DNA of 64,000 nt, taken from positions 36,218,501 to 36,282,500 of the forward strand of contig CM065397.1 in NCBI GenBank assembly GCA_033060915.1, read 5' to 3'. The notes below the pieces were generated by a model. That model was not told the DNA's origin, made no database searches, and was given only the letters and a program-made list of their open reading frames with translations. The translations under genes were made by a program, and so were the position numbers. This document shows, in pieces, positions 31,481-43,770 of the stretch; position 1 is the stretch's first letter, and each line of letters begins with the position of its first letter. The stretch comes from Euryodendron excelsum (taxonomy: Eukaryota > Streptophyta > Magnoliopsida > Ericales > Pentaphylacaceae).

Positions 31481-34400
31481 CCTCCAACGTGAGAGAGATC
31501 TATAAACTCAATCTGAAAACCCTAAATTTTGATATACAGAACTCGAACTCTCCCCAAACCCTAGCTTCTCTAGGTTTTTCAAACCCTATCCACCATACAC
31601 TAAACCCTAGCCTCCTATACACTCACATACACCCCTATACACTTATACACTAGCCTCCAATCCTCTATTGAAGACTTGGATTGCTACAACTTGAAGCTCT
31701 CGAAGACCAAGACAAAGCCTTCGAAGACTGAAGCGAAGACCGAAGAAAAAGCAAGAAGTGCAAGGCGCGCAAAGCCAAGCAAAATAAACAAAACATACGG
31801 TAGCTTTTCTCTTTAAGTTTCTGTACTTCCCTCTCTCTCTTCTCTCTCCTAACCCACTTGGGTTTTCTCTATTTTAATCCCCCATCTTCTTCCCCCCTTT
31901 CTTTACATGTTTGAAACAAGGGGATTCCCGGTCCATGTGTAGGATTAGAGTATTGGAGGGTCACCGTGTCGGGGGCTTTCTTTTAATCTAATAGGAGACC
32001 ACGTGAGTTCGGCCCCCTTGATTATGTGGTGAAGCTATAACCTTGTATGTTCATGACCCCAATTTGCATTGTGCATATCATTATCTTGCATTCTTCCAAA
32101 AATCGTTTTCAAACTCGTTTTCAAAGCTTGCATTAAACTTGTTTTCAAAATTGCATCAAAATCTCCTTTTTCAAAACTTGTTTTCAAAATCACAATCCTC
32201 GGGTGATTCTAGTCTTTCCATGGCTAGGGTTGCTTTAGGAAAGTGTTACATTTAAAGTGACTTTCATGGTTCATATTTTCAAATCTTGTTATTTTGAAAA
32301 CCACTATCCTAAAGTGGTTCTAGCCCTCTTATGGTTAGAATCGCTTTAGGAAAGTGAGATATTTTATATACATTCCAAAATCTCTTCCAAAAATCTCCTA
32401 AAAATCTCTTTTTTAACATGCTTTCCTAAAACTCTTCTTTCTAAAGTTGTTTTTAAAAACTCCCTCCAAAAATCTATTTTTCAAAAACTCTCTTTTCAAC
32501 TCCTTTCCAAAACACTCTCCTCAAAATGCCTTTCCTAAAAACACTCCCTAAATTTCTTTCCTAAAAACTCTTTCTAACAATCTCCTTCCAAGATTTTGTT
32601 TCAAAAACTCTCTCAAAGTTTTACTTTCCAAAAACTTCCTTCCTAAAATTCTTTTCAAAATACGTTTTCTAAAAACCCCTGTTTAGAATCTTCCTCCAAA
32701 ATCTTCGTTTCCAAAATTGCACTTTCTAAAAAACTCAAACTTTTTCCTTAGAGCCCAAGTCAATCCCTAAAGCTAACAATTAGGTAGCCCTAATTTTCTT
32801 TCCAAAAACATGGTTTTCAAACTTGCCTTAAAACCTAGTTTTTCAAAACCTCCTATTTTCTACACCAAAATCATAAGTTTCCAAAAAAATCTATTTTTTA
32901 TGCCAAAACTATAGTTTTCCAAATCTAGGGTTTCTAAAACCTCCCTTTCCAAATCCTTGTCAAATCCAATCTTCCCTTTAGGAAACCAAATCCAATCTCC
33001 CCTCTAGGAAACTAGATCATCTCCTTCGTTTTTAGAAACAATATCAAGCCCTCTCTGTTAGAAACAAAATCTAATCCTTGTTTTAGGAAATAGGAATCTC
33101 AATCTTTCTAAATCCAAATCTTTCCTAATTCAAATTCTTCCTAATCTTTTACATTCCTAAATCTTAAGTTTCCAAAACTGGAACATAATTATCTTTCATA
33201 AATTTTAAAGCTCAAAATCCACATCTTTCCTAATTTCATCCCTTTCCAAATCTTAACTTTCCAAACCTAAGTTTTCAAATCTTTCTAAAACTCCAACCTT
33301 TCCTAATCTCAAGATTTTCTAAAACTCAAACTCTAAAACTTTCTAAATTTCAAATCTTTCCAAATCCAAAACTTCCTAAATTCGAAACTTTTTTAAGTTA
33401 AGACTTTCTAAATCCCAAACCTTCTAAATTTTAAACCTTTCTATATTTTAAACTTTCTTAATTCAAATTTTTCTTAAATCTTAAACTTTCTTAATTCAAA
33501 ACTTTCCTAAGTTGAAACTTTCCTAAATTTGAACACTTTCCAGAATTGAAACTTTCCTAAAACGAAACTTTCCTAATTTGAACCTTTCTTAAATCCAATC
33601 TTTCTTAAACTCTCGGGTCTTTCCTAAGTTTCATCTTTCTTAAGTCTAGGTTTCCTAAACCTCAATCTTTCCAAATCTAAGTCCAATCTTTCCAAATTCC
33701 AAATTCCAAATTCCAATCTTCTATTTCAAATTCCAATTCAATCTCTTTTTTGAATCCAACCTTCTATTTTCTTTCAGACTCCTCTCCGAACTACGACTGA
33801 CCTGATTCCTCCAAAAGGATACGTAGGCAACCCTCAAGGGTGTGATCACAACATTTTTCAAGTTTCTACTTCCACAAAATCTTTTCAAATCTCCAATCTA
33901 TTTTCAAACTTCCAATTCCAAATTTCTATTTCCAATTTCTAAAACTTTCTAATTTCAAATCTATCCTTTCAAATCTCTCTTCTAAAATCAAATCAAATTC
34001 TTCTTTTCAAATCTTTTTCCAAATCTATTTTTCAACTCTCTTATCTTGCATATCATGCATCATGTCTTTTCAGCATTCCTTTTCAAAGTGGATAGGATTG
34101 AATATTAATTAGTTGAAGACTCTTATAGATGAATCCATGATAAATAGACATGTAGGTACTGCAAGGGCGGGGTAGGGTGATGGCTTAGTGCGTCTTCCCT
34201 ACACGTAACCAACCTCCGAACCTAGGATCACTGATTTCAAAGACCAAAAACGGAGTTATTTTTCAAAAAGGGCTTAAATGTTTTCCAAAGGTTGCCAAAT
34301 AACCTGTTTTCTTAAAAACCCTCTCTTGAGGAGGTATTTTCAAAATCGTTTTAAAAAACCCTAAGTGTAGTATTCGGATTATGCTTAGTTTTTAGGTAAC

Positions 34401-34587
34401 CTAGCACGCCTTAATCGAGTTAGGTAGCAACTCTAAACTTTTTTCGAAAGCCCTTTATTCAAATCTATTTTCAATTCAAACCTAGTCGTACTCATTCTTC
34501 TAGGAGGGTGAGTTCTAACGAGAGAGTGCAGTGTTTTTCCTGCTTGTGTGTGTATTCCTCGAGTGCGAAAAATCTAGGCGAGACAGT

Positions 34588-34606
34588 TGGTGACTCCACT
34601 GGGGAC
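34588..34606 (+). other. Primer-binding site of element D
   Basis: TGGTGACTCCACTGGGGAC, two bases after the LTR terminus AGACA. It differs by one base from the F copy. Confidence 0.85.
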
Positions 34607-36290
34607 ACTTAGAGGGTTAGGCCGTAGCCATGTCTTTTTACCCTGCACCCATGTAGAGTCTTCAATTCACTTGTTCAATCCTATTCCCTTTAAATTTGCA
34701 AAACCAAATTTTCAAAATTATTTTCAAACAAAAAAAAAAAACATACATTTATTCATATTATCTTGTGTTAAGTTTGCCATCTACATACTAACTCTTACAT
34801 CTTTGTTTTGTAAGTACAAATTTTATTTAAATTTTATTAATTGCCATGCACGAATGTGATGAGCAAGATGAATGAGAGTTGTTGGGTTCTTTCCTCCGCT
34901 TTTAAAAATCACACACACATTGCATGTGCACCTGCACTCTGTATACTTGCATTTTATCCTGATATGTCATTTCTAGTTAGAAAGGGGGAACGGTATATTG
35001 GTTGTGGGCAAGATGCTGTGTCAGTATCTTTGCCTACAACCTCTTTATGGTTCCCCCGCTCAGATCACCAACCGATCATGGCACCACCTCGGGGAGTGGG
35101 CCTAAGTTTGAAGATCCGGGGACTGAGGCTTTTTAGGACGCATTAGTCAACCCTCAACCTCATACTCATATAGACACCATGCATAGCCGAACCTCTGCCG
35201 GATTTAAGACACGCACACCGTTTTCCAAAATCATGGAGGAAAGGGCGACTGCTCTTACTCTCATTTATACCTATCTATTCCTGTTGTTATAATGAATGTA
35301 TCCTTACTATTATAATGACTGTCTAACTGCTCATGCATGCATGTTTGCCTTGCTATTGCATTCTCTCTCCCTATACTCTTTGCATATTCATTTTCATGCA
35401 TTCCATATTCCATATCAAGACAAGAGTTCCAAGTAACTTAAGTCACTGCATCCTCATGCATATGATCAACCCATCGAGAGTGACACCTAGTTCACTCTCC
35501 TTTGCATTAGACCTACCTAAGGACTCATTGCATGCATCTCAATTCATTCCATAAGAGGGGCCCCAATCCCTCTGTGCTCATGGAGATAGGATTGTCAAGA
35601 AGACAAGGGGCAATCAATCAATAAGGTCTCTCAGCGACCTCCTCGACATCAAATCCAACGAAGGCGAATTCGAATACTCAAGAGTAGTTTAGGTTTTTCC
35701 TTTGTAAAACTAGATAGGTGGAAGTCCCAAGGAAAATGTTCCCTTCCCCCTGTTGAAATGTATTTCAATTCTTTTGCATTTTAAACCTAAAGTTCAATGT
35801 ACTTCTTTATTTTTTCTGCGAATAAATGGATAGATGATTGTATGGATGGATGAAGGTTCCCACTCAATAGTAAGGTACCTGCGTATAGGGGCAAACCCCC
35901 TATCTCCAAAAGTGAGCCAATACATCATGTTTAGTCTCCCTCTCACGCAGGGGCACCTCTAGGACATGCATTGCATAAAAATTTTCAAATCAAGCCTGTT
36001 TTTGTCTTCTATCCTCCCCCCTCCTCATCTCCAAGTACCTAGAGAACCGAAGACAGAAGTAAGACAAGAAGGGGGTTTTTCTAAACCATTCATTTATTGT
36101 TATTATATTGCTCATATGTTTACTTTTATTATACTCATGCACCCATATCCATTCAAAGACAAGAGTTCCAAGAAACTCAAGTTATTTCATTCTCATGCAT
36201 CTAATCAACCATAGAGAGAAAGGAGCAATCCATTCTCATGTTAATCAAACCTACTAAAGCTCCTAAGGGTTCTTAAACCCTAAGGATTCA
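34607..36290 (+). other. Element D 5' leader
   Basis: Corresponds in order to 21208-22631 (element A, reverse). It includes the GGACTGAGGCTTTTTAGGA block near 35118. Only short frames occur and none is shared with the other copies, so I see no gene. Confidence 0.75.
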
Positions 36291-36500
36291 TGGCATGCAT
36301 AGAACTATGTCTCAAGAGGGGCCCAAATCCCTCTCTGTCTGTGGAGGCAAGATTGCCCAAATAGGGAATCATCAACCGGCCCACGCCAAAGAGGTATTAT
36401 ATTACATAATAGGGGCAAAACCCCACCTCCAAAATAGACTTGTCATCACTCCTAGAATCCCTCAAAGAAGGGACCTCCATAGGACATACATCGCATAGAA
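35340..36500 (+). repeat. Degenerate duplication of a leader module in element D
   Basis: The series GACAAGAGTTCCAAG, then CATGCAT, then AAGAGGGGCCC, then GGCAAACCCC-like motif appears twice, at about 35370-35960 and again at about 36115-36500. The two copies are heavily diverged. Confidence 0.55.
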
Positions 36501-39480
36501 CTTCTAACTCCACGTGCTGTCTACATTTCGTTTTCCTTTTTCAGGTCAAAGAGCACAACCGAACTCGTGAAAACCCCTCTAGCATTATGCCCAATTCAAA
36601 CTCACAGAAGGATAAACCTAGTTGTTAGAAAACGCCAAACCTACATCAGGGAGCAAGAAGAACTAATCATCCATCAACATGACATTACCTCCACACTATG
36701 CCGTGACAACCACTGTCCATATAAAAGGAGGCTTTACTATTTGCAAAGTCCTATCAGACCCATGCATCGCTGTAAGAGAATCTCATAACTCCCAAAGGCA
36801 TGCTAAACACCACAAAAGATCTGTCGATTCTCCCTTCGTCGTTTGGTGATACACCCGAGGAATGAAATACCAAAGTAGTCGGCACAATTTAAAAACCTGT
36901 TAACAGTTCTTACTAAGTGATCCACAAGAAAAGGGAGATTTCCATAAAATTCGTCTATTTTCTTTTCGTCTTTATATTTCTCGCATATCTTCTTTAAATA
37001 AACATTGCATGCCATGTAATCATGTTTTTAAATGAAAATAAGTAGTTCCCAGTTTATCCCCTTTGTTTCATGCTCTTGTGGACGATTGTCACATTTAGGG
37101 ATTCTTCCCCATTCAGTAATGACTTGACTCGAAGGGTATGATAGCATGGGCAACCCATTTAAAAGGGGTTAAAACCTTTGAGAGACTGAGAGAGAGAGTG
37201 AGAGATAGGAGGAAGACAATCTCAACAAAGAGGTGTGAATTCTATTGAAGAGGCGACACTTGCATGATATCCTGGCTAGGCTATGGGCATCCGAGTCTCC
37301 AAAATGATAAGAAGCCATTATTCTATTTATCCCAAATAAACACTATCCTTTGCTCAGCCCACTAGAGCTGTTAGTGATCTCTTTTCGGATATCCCCAAAC
37401 CTATAATCATCCCCCAAATTGGGGTAAGCACATAATAGTTGATTTGATAGAACATGTAGGGGTTCACTGACAGAAACACATCATCCCTAGGAATATTGTC
37501 TAAATTTTATACTAAGACTTTATGGTCTAAGTAATTCAATTTGAAATGATTAGAGGCTCTCAACTCTGCTACATACACAAAAACATCCCCTTTTGCTTAA
37601 CCCACTAGTGCCTCGCAGAAAGCAGAAGATTTTTTGTTAACCCCGATTCGAAACCATCCCCCCACACTGGGGTAGATAGGCAGCAGAAGATCTGGCAGAG
37701 AACATCATAGACCATCAAGCTGAGGTAACGTGAAGGCTCTATGGATCAAGCAATCTTGTTCAAAATGAAGAGAGGCTCTCATTTCATTTCCCATACAGTT
37801 AAAAGCAACCCTTGTCAAACCTATTGAGCCAATTACCTTTTTCTCTGGAACGAAACCCCAACCTAGGGATCACCGCCTACAATGGGTTAAATTGAGTTGT
37901 TAAGGAAAAGGTCAAAGAAAAAAAGAGTTGTAGAATTGTTCGCTTCATAAAAATAAATAAAAGAGATGAAAAGAAAAAACAAATGAAAAGAGTTGCCAAG
38001 GGCAAGAGGCCAAAGGAAAAAAAAATGTTTGTGCTATCTTGAAAAGCATATAGCAAAGCTGGAAGTCAGAAAAAAAAAGGGGGGCTAGTGTCAAACTTAA
38101 AAGGTCAAAAGTTACAAGAAAGTTCAACTCTTTTTTGTAAAAGAGGAAATTCAATGGTGATCCTAGGTAATGAAACCACCAAGTAGAAATAATAGGTTTG
38201 AGCCTTTACCCTTTCTTGTAAAAATCCAAAAACCATGGCCTAACATTACAACCCTACTAAAGTCCTCTATAATTGAAAAAAGGATTGCTTGATCTAGATG
38301 AGCCAGACGTGTTGCCGAAGCTCAAAGGGGAAATTAGGGGACCAAACCCTACTGGAAGACAAACCAAGGATGGTGCGGATCTAAACCCTACTGGAAATAA
38401 CATCAAATTTGAGCCTACATATCCCGTTCATTCATAAACCCCTTAACCTAGCCTACGTTATAGTCCAAATTAAAGTCCTCTCTGATCAAAGAAAATTGCT
38501 TAGTCCAGATAAGCCTGAACAATACCAAGACAACTAGGGTGAGATAGGAGAACTCGAAGGGAATGCAAGGGGCAATCTCATGCTCCAAGGTGTGCTTAGA
38601 TGGTTTTGGTTTAAACAACCCACTAAAAGAAGATTTTTGAGACTAAATATCCCTTCATTTCTTACAACCCCCTAAACTCAGCCTACATTACGGTCCTAAA
38701 AGAAGTCTTCCCAGATTGAGGACTTAGCTATTTATCGCTCTGCAAAGGGCATGCGAGTTGTCGCTCTAGCCACTGTGGCATTTTTTAAAATTTGAGAGAG
38801 AAAACCAAGTGAGATCAGAAAAACCCCAAAACAGCAGCCTTGTAGAAAGTAGGAATATGATAGCAAACCAAAAGGTCAAGATCCCTGGAGAATGGTGCAA
38901 ATGCTATCACACCCCGATAAGAATGGGACAAAACTGAATGAGGCAGAATCTTGGAAAGGAAACAGAATCTTGAGAGTATCCTAGGACTTTCTTTGTAGAT
39001 AGCTTATATATATGCAGTACTGATGTATCCATGGCATGTATAACCTGTACATCCATTTAGATTCCTGTGTAGTTTATATCTACTCATGCATTCAACTGCA
39101 TTCCTATATGAACCTGTTCATTTGTAAGGAAGTAGGTCATGCATTAAATTCAATTCTTACATAAATCTGTGCATTTATCACAAAAAATGGGGGACATTGC
39201 ATTTAATTCTATCATGTATGCGCATTATCTAAAAGTATAACATGCATTCAATTCCATTTTTGTGTGAACCTGTGCATTCATAAAAAAAGTAGGACACGCA
39301 TTCAATTCAAATCTTATATAAACTTGTGCATTCATAAAAAATAGATCATGCATTTAATCCCATGTGCAATCATCATAAAAAAAAAAAAAAATGACACCCC
39401 TTAGTAGGGCATTTTTAAACTGTTTTTGTACAAAAACTAACTCTACGTCTTCCTCCATTTCTTAAATAGGAAACATGGAA
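36501..39480 (+). other. Element D non-coding internal region with degenerate tandem modules
   Basis: No gene seen. Modules of about 200-250 bp recur around AACCCACTAG...CCCC...GGGGTA (about 37330-37430, 37590-37680, 37810-37890) and around CCTACTAAAGTCCTCT...GATCTAGATGAGCC (about 38240-38310, 38460-38510, 38690-38730). Shorter units of about 60-75 bp built on CATGCATTCAATTC...TGCATTCATAAAAA run from 39080 to 39390. Tandem repeats between pol and the 3' LTR are a known feature of Tat/Ogre elements. Confidence 0.6.
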
Positions 39481-40570
39481 TGAGGTCAAATACAAAAAAG
39501 AGCTAAAGCCACCCACCCCTCAAACAGCTCCAGCATCAGCACACGCATCAGAAAGCTCAGATTTTCATGACCGATAAGAAACAGAGAATGGGGCAATGAC
39601 CCACCCTTGACCTCCCCAATCAAATGACCTCCGACTCGGGATACCATGTATGCTGAAAAAGATAAGTAACAAATAGGTGTCTGATCACCCGAAGCTGAAA
39701 TAGTGAAGAACATCTCCAAAAATGTGCATTGGCCCTCTAACGGAGTCTAGTAAGGTTCACAAAGGTCTCCTCCACAACTATAGGAGCATATGAGTGCCCC
39801 TCATGAATCCTGGCAAGCAGTACATGTAATCGGCAATCAACCACGTCATTCCCTTAAGGAGAAACACCCAGAATCTTAAGAAGAGCAAAGCTGGGGCCAC
39901 CATATGAGAGACTGGCCAATCTTGAGAAGTATGCCAATCCCCTATCTGTCACAAACTCAAAATGAGAGAAACAAGAACTTCATTGGGACATAAGGAAACT
40001 GGGGCAGCAGATCAGAAGAAAAGGCTGTAAAATGGAGCCCAAGTTGAAAAGCGACAATCGCAGTGCAGCCATCAGGAAAAGTAGGTCCCATAATGTCAAC
40101 TGAACCATCACGAAGACCTAGGAGGAAGCCATACTTATGTGAACTAGGGGCAAGCTCACATCCCCCAAAATAGAAGAAAGACAAGTCAGGCGGCCAGAAG
40201 GTAACCACTGTCGAAAATGAGCTGCACCGATAGGAGAGAAGCCGTATAAGCAAAGAATTAGCAAAAGATGCCCTGCTCATATGGAGGATATCCGTCATAA
40301 CAAATCCGCAATTGACTCAAAATAGCATCAGCCATTCCCAAAGGTCAAAAGTGGAAAACCACATCATCCATCTCCAAAGCTGCCTTAACCGGAGGGAAGG
40401 GGCAGATTGGAGGCCTACTCCCCCTTCCATTCTGGCTAGAGAGTGCCCTGCTAGTTGATTTGCAACTACCCCTGGAACAACTGGAGCTGCCAACAAGAAT
40501 TTGTCCGGCCCGCCTTCCCCGAGCGACGTCTCCTCTCAGAACCATCATCACCCGCATCTGCCATCCTGAA
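39481..40570 (-). pseudogene. Decayed antisense ORF of element D, same family as 13631-15309
   Basis: Reading on the - strand (antisense to D), the ATG at 40564 follows the same TTCAG-G site as in element A. Recognisable stretches are YPPYEQGIFC (about 40275), then FWPPDLSFFYFGGCEL, KYGFLLG and IMGPTFPDGC (frame 40298-39957), and PQFPYVPMKFL. Many stops and frameshifts are present, and the 3' half is mostly beyond recognition, with a weak match to the region around 14200-14500 at 39720-39850. Compared with element A it has an extra N-terminal Arg/Ser-rich segment (40557-40345). It is the only coding remnant I can recognise in D. Confidence 0.6.
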
Positions 40571-41850
40571 GAGGTAAGCCAAGGTAAGAGGTATTAATCT
40601 ACCGTGCATGCAGTTAAAATAATAGTAAAATAAAATAAACAGCTAACACAAGGAAAACAAATAAAAAAAAGATTTCAAATGATAAGTCAAAAAACAAAAT
40701 TTCTACACACTTTGATTTTCCAACTTCAAATCATATCTCAAGGGTTTTCTGTCTTTTTCCTTAAAAAAGATTTCATTTCTAAAACCTTTTCTAACTCTTT
40801 CCCTAATTTTTAAAAATTTTGACAGAGTTTTGTTTAACAATGGCCCTTACAACACCCATGGCATGAACACAAAACACAAAACGTGCACTTCACAACGTTA
40901 CAATCACATAACATCAGCACTTGCGCACACTCTTCAAGTTTTCAAAATTTTCAAAACATATGTTTTATTTTTCAAATAAATCAATGGTTTTCCAAGTTGT
41001 CCTAAAATTTTGAAAAATCACCTCAAATGTTTTCTAAAATATTCCAATGTTTTTTCAAATTTCAAACTCTAAAAATTTCATCAATCTCTTAAGTTTTCTT
41101 AATTTTCTAAATATTTTTCTATTTTTCAAAAATAAAAAATTCACCAAGTTTTTAAAAAATCATGAAACCTCACACGGTTGTTAAACACATTTTTCTAAGG
41201 CACATTGTATAAAAATCTATCTAGAAAACCCAATGCCCAAGCTAGAAGAAACAAACCCCCAATTCCTGCAGAAAACCCTTTTCACAGAATCACATAAAAT
41301 CACTCAAATTCAATCAAACAAGCACCAAAATGTAGAAATAACATCACCATAATGTTCAAAACATGTCAAAACATCAATTTCTACTATTCACATGGTTCAA
41401 ACGAAATTCTACACATCAAAATCAACAAAAATTTGAAAACCCACTTTTTGGAGTTCTTTGGCGAAATCTTCTCTTCCGACGACGTGGTCTCCTTCCGGCA
41501 ATCACCCGTGGTCTCCAAGAGATGCCCCTTCGATGTCCAAGTCGGTTTTCTGGCAATGTCTCTCGGATTCGCCAAAACCTTCCAAAAATTTTCTGGTTTT
41601 GTTCCCAAGCCTAGCGCTACAAGTAGAGGCGCCAAGCCTTTTCTGCCAAAAGCGCCACTCCTAGTGGCGCTAGTTTCCAATTATGGGCAGCTTTGCCCTT
41701 TTTCCCGTCAAAACTGGTTTCTGAAGGCCTTTTGGGCCTAATACCCATTTTTGAACTCCCGTTGTCAAAAATTCCAAAAGTCCGTCCCCCTGACTGCCTC
41801 GCGGTCAACTTGGGACTCTTAGTTTATCGTTTTCTATCTTTGACAAGCAA
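40571..41850 (+). other. Element D 3' internal region
   Basis: Non-coding and AT-rich to 41350, then a frame opening at 41352 that matches the start of the C frame (450-1037), frameshifted near 41690. The GGCGCC/GGCGCT motif pair at 41626-41670 is the same motif that occurs near the LTR promoters. Confidence 0.75.
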
Positions 41851-41870
41851 AGACAGAAAAAGAGGGGCAG
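41851..41870 (+). other. Polypurine tract of element D
   Basis: AGACAGAAAAAGAGGGGCAG, one base before the 3' LTR. It matches the C copy at 984-1005. Confidence 0.85.
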
Positions 41871-42069
41871 CTATAAGCACCCCATTTTTGACTGCTCGGC
41901 AGTTTACGGTCCGTCCAGGCTTGTAGTCAAGTCAATATGGACGTATTCCAATCGAAATCAACTCTCAAAGTCTAATCCCGTCTATCCATCGCTTCGCGAG
42001 CCCACCAGGCCCAAATAGAGGCAAAATGACCAAAATGGCCTTAGGGGCATTATCCTTTCCAATTTCCAA

Positions 42070-42450
42070 ATCAGGCACATTTTTTCGGAGATGGTAAGTC
42101 TCCTTTCCAATCCTATCGGGCACGTCTATCTGGAGACGGTAAGTCCCCTTTCTAATTCCATCATGCACGTCTTTTCGAAGACGGTAAGTTTCCTTTTCAA
42201 ATTCTAAATCAGGCACATCTTTCCGAAGACAGTAAGTCCATTTTCCAAATTCCAAATCTAAATTAGGCACGTCTTTCCGAAGACGGCAGGTCCCCTTTCC
42301 AAATTTCAAATCAGGCACGTCTTTTCGAAGATGGTTAGTCCCCTTTTCAAATTTTAAATCAAGCGCATCTTTCTGAAAACAGTAAGTCCCCTTTCCAATT
42401 CCAAACCAAGCACGTCTTTCCGAAGACGGTAAGTCCCCTTTCCAATTTCA
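42070..42450 (+). repeat. GGTAAGT-bearing tandem array, element D 3' LTR
   Basis: About nine units of 45-57 bp. The antisense frame 42318-41965 (- strand) stays open through five units of different length (differences in multiples of three), with RLRKDVP-like peptides and a final ILVILPLFG stretch. Confidence 0.85.
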
Positions 42451-43644
42451 ATTCCAATCCCTCTCTCGAGACAGTTGATTCCTCGAGACGGTCTAGCACA
42501 TTTTTCAAAAAATATCTCTTCAGGACGGTAAGTCCCTTTAAACCTGTCGACTAGGACGAGACCCCAAGTCCCCTAGATGGTAGAACGGTCGACCTTTGGC
42601 GCCTATTAGCCCGCCAATGTAGAAATGTCCGTTTAGGCACGCCGTCCGAGAAAGTTGATTCTCTGGCGCTAAGTCCCTTTAGCAGCTTCCCGAGATCAGG
42701 TAGTCTTGGGAATGATAGCGAACCGTTAGAGTAGCGAAAATACTCGCAAACATCGCAACCGTCAGAATAGCGAAAATACTCGTAAATAGGTCGATATAGG
42801 GAATTGCCAACAAACCCCTATATCATGAGACCGCCGTCAGAGTGGCGGAAACACTTAAAACCCAGGTCAACACCGATGCCTGCTAGCCCACTCTGGTGAA
42901 AAATAACCAAATTGCCCCTAGGGCCATTTTCTGGCACATTTCTCGAGAGCACACCTAAGCCTTTAGAACAACAATTCTACCTTTCTAGATTGTCTTAAAA
43001 TCAATTCGGCGTCATTAGCTGCCCTTCAGTCCATTTCGAGTCAATTCCGAGACTTTTCGGTCAAGATGACCATTTTGCCCCTACGCATCCGAACGCACCG
43101 GGAACCACACCGACTCTGGGTATCAAACCGGTAACATTCTAAGAATGCTTCTTATAGTATTCTCAACATTTCTTTATCTTTCTGGATCATTCCGAGTCAG
43201 TTCCGGCAAACCTGGTGCGAAATGACCGTTTTGCCCTTGGTAGGCCGGTCACCTTTTCCAACCACACCGGCTCTGGGTATCAAACTGTCAACCTTTGGGA
43301 ACATTCTGAATAATTTTTTCAAATCTCGAATCTTCTTCCAAGACGTTCCGAGTCCATCTCAGTAGCTTTCCGGCCCGGTTGATCGTTTTGCCTCTAATGG
43401 CCCAGTCAACCCCTCCAACACATCCTATCCTCATTTCTCAAGTAAAATACCTCTGGGACACTATTCTAAGTGTTCCTATCCTTTTCCGGCCTTTCGGGCC
43501 AATCTTGGCCCCTTAAATCCTTCCCGGACTTTCCGGAGTCACTCTTAGAGAAGCTAGACTGAAAATTGCGTGGTAGTCACTAGTACAGGCGCCCAAATCT
43601 TACCAAGATACGGTGCTTGTCATCTTACAAAGTTTCCCAACTGG

Positions 43645-43770
43645 CTGGCACCACTAGCAGTGGCGCCAAGCCAAGAAATGGCCTGGCACCACTCCTAGTG
43701 GCGCCAAGAGCTGATTTGGCCTGGCGCCACTGCAATAGGTGCTAGGTCTATCTCATGTCTATAAAAACAG
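43645..43770 (+). promoter_or_regulatory. Element D 3' LTR promoter
   Basis: The palindrome cluster is followed by TATAAAAA at 43760-43767, a variant of the TATAAATA found in the other copies. Confidence 0.7.

Larger units (their letters stand above)
30379..34585 (+). mobile_element. Element D 5' LTR (4.2 kb, internally deleted)
   Basis: Starts TGTAAGCACC and ends GCGAGACA. It has a seven- or eight-unit GGTAAGT array at 30590-30960. It then jumps directly to TGACCATTTTACCCC at about 30976, so the segment corresponding to 42470-43220 of the 3' LTR is missing. TATA 31465-31472, G-box 32000-32005, foldback 32303-32355. Confidence 0.9.

Noticed and set aside
34587..36788. Short + strand frames in element D's leader as a possible gag or extra ORF1.
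   Set aside because: None is shared with the matching leaders of A or F, and no capsid or zinc-knuckle motif is present.
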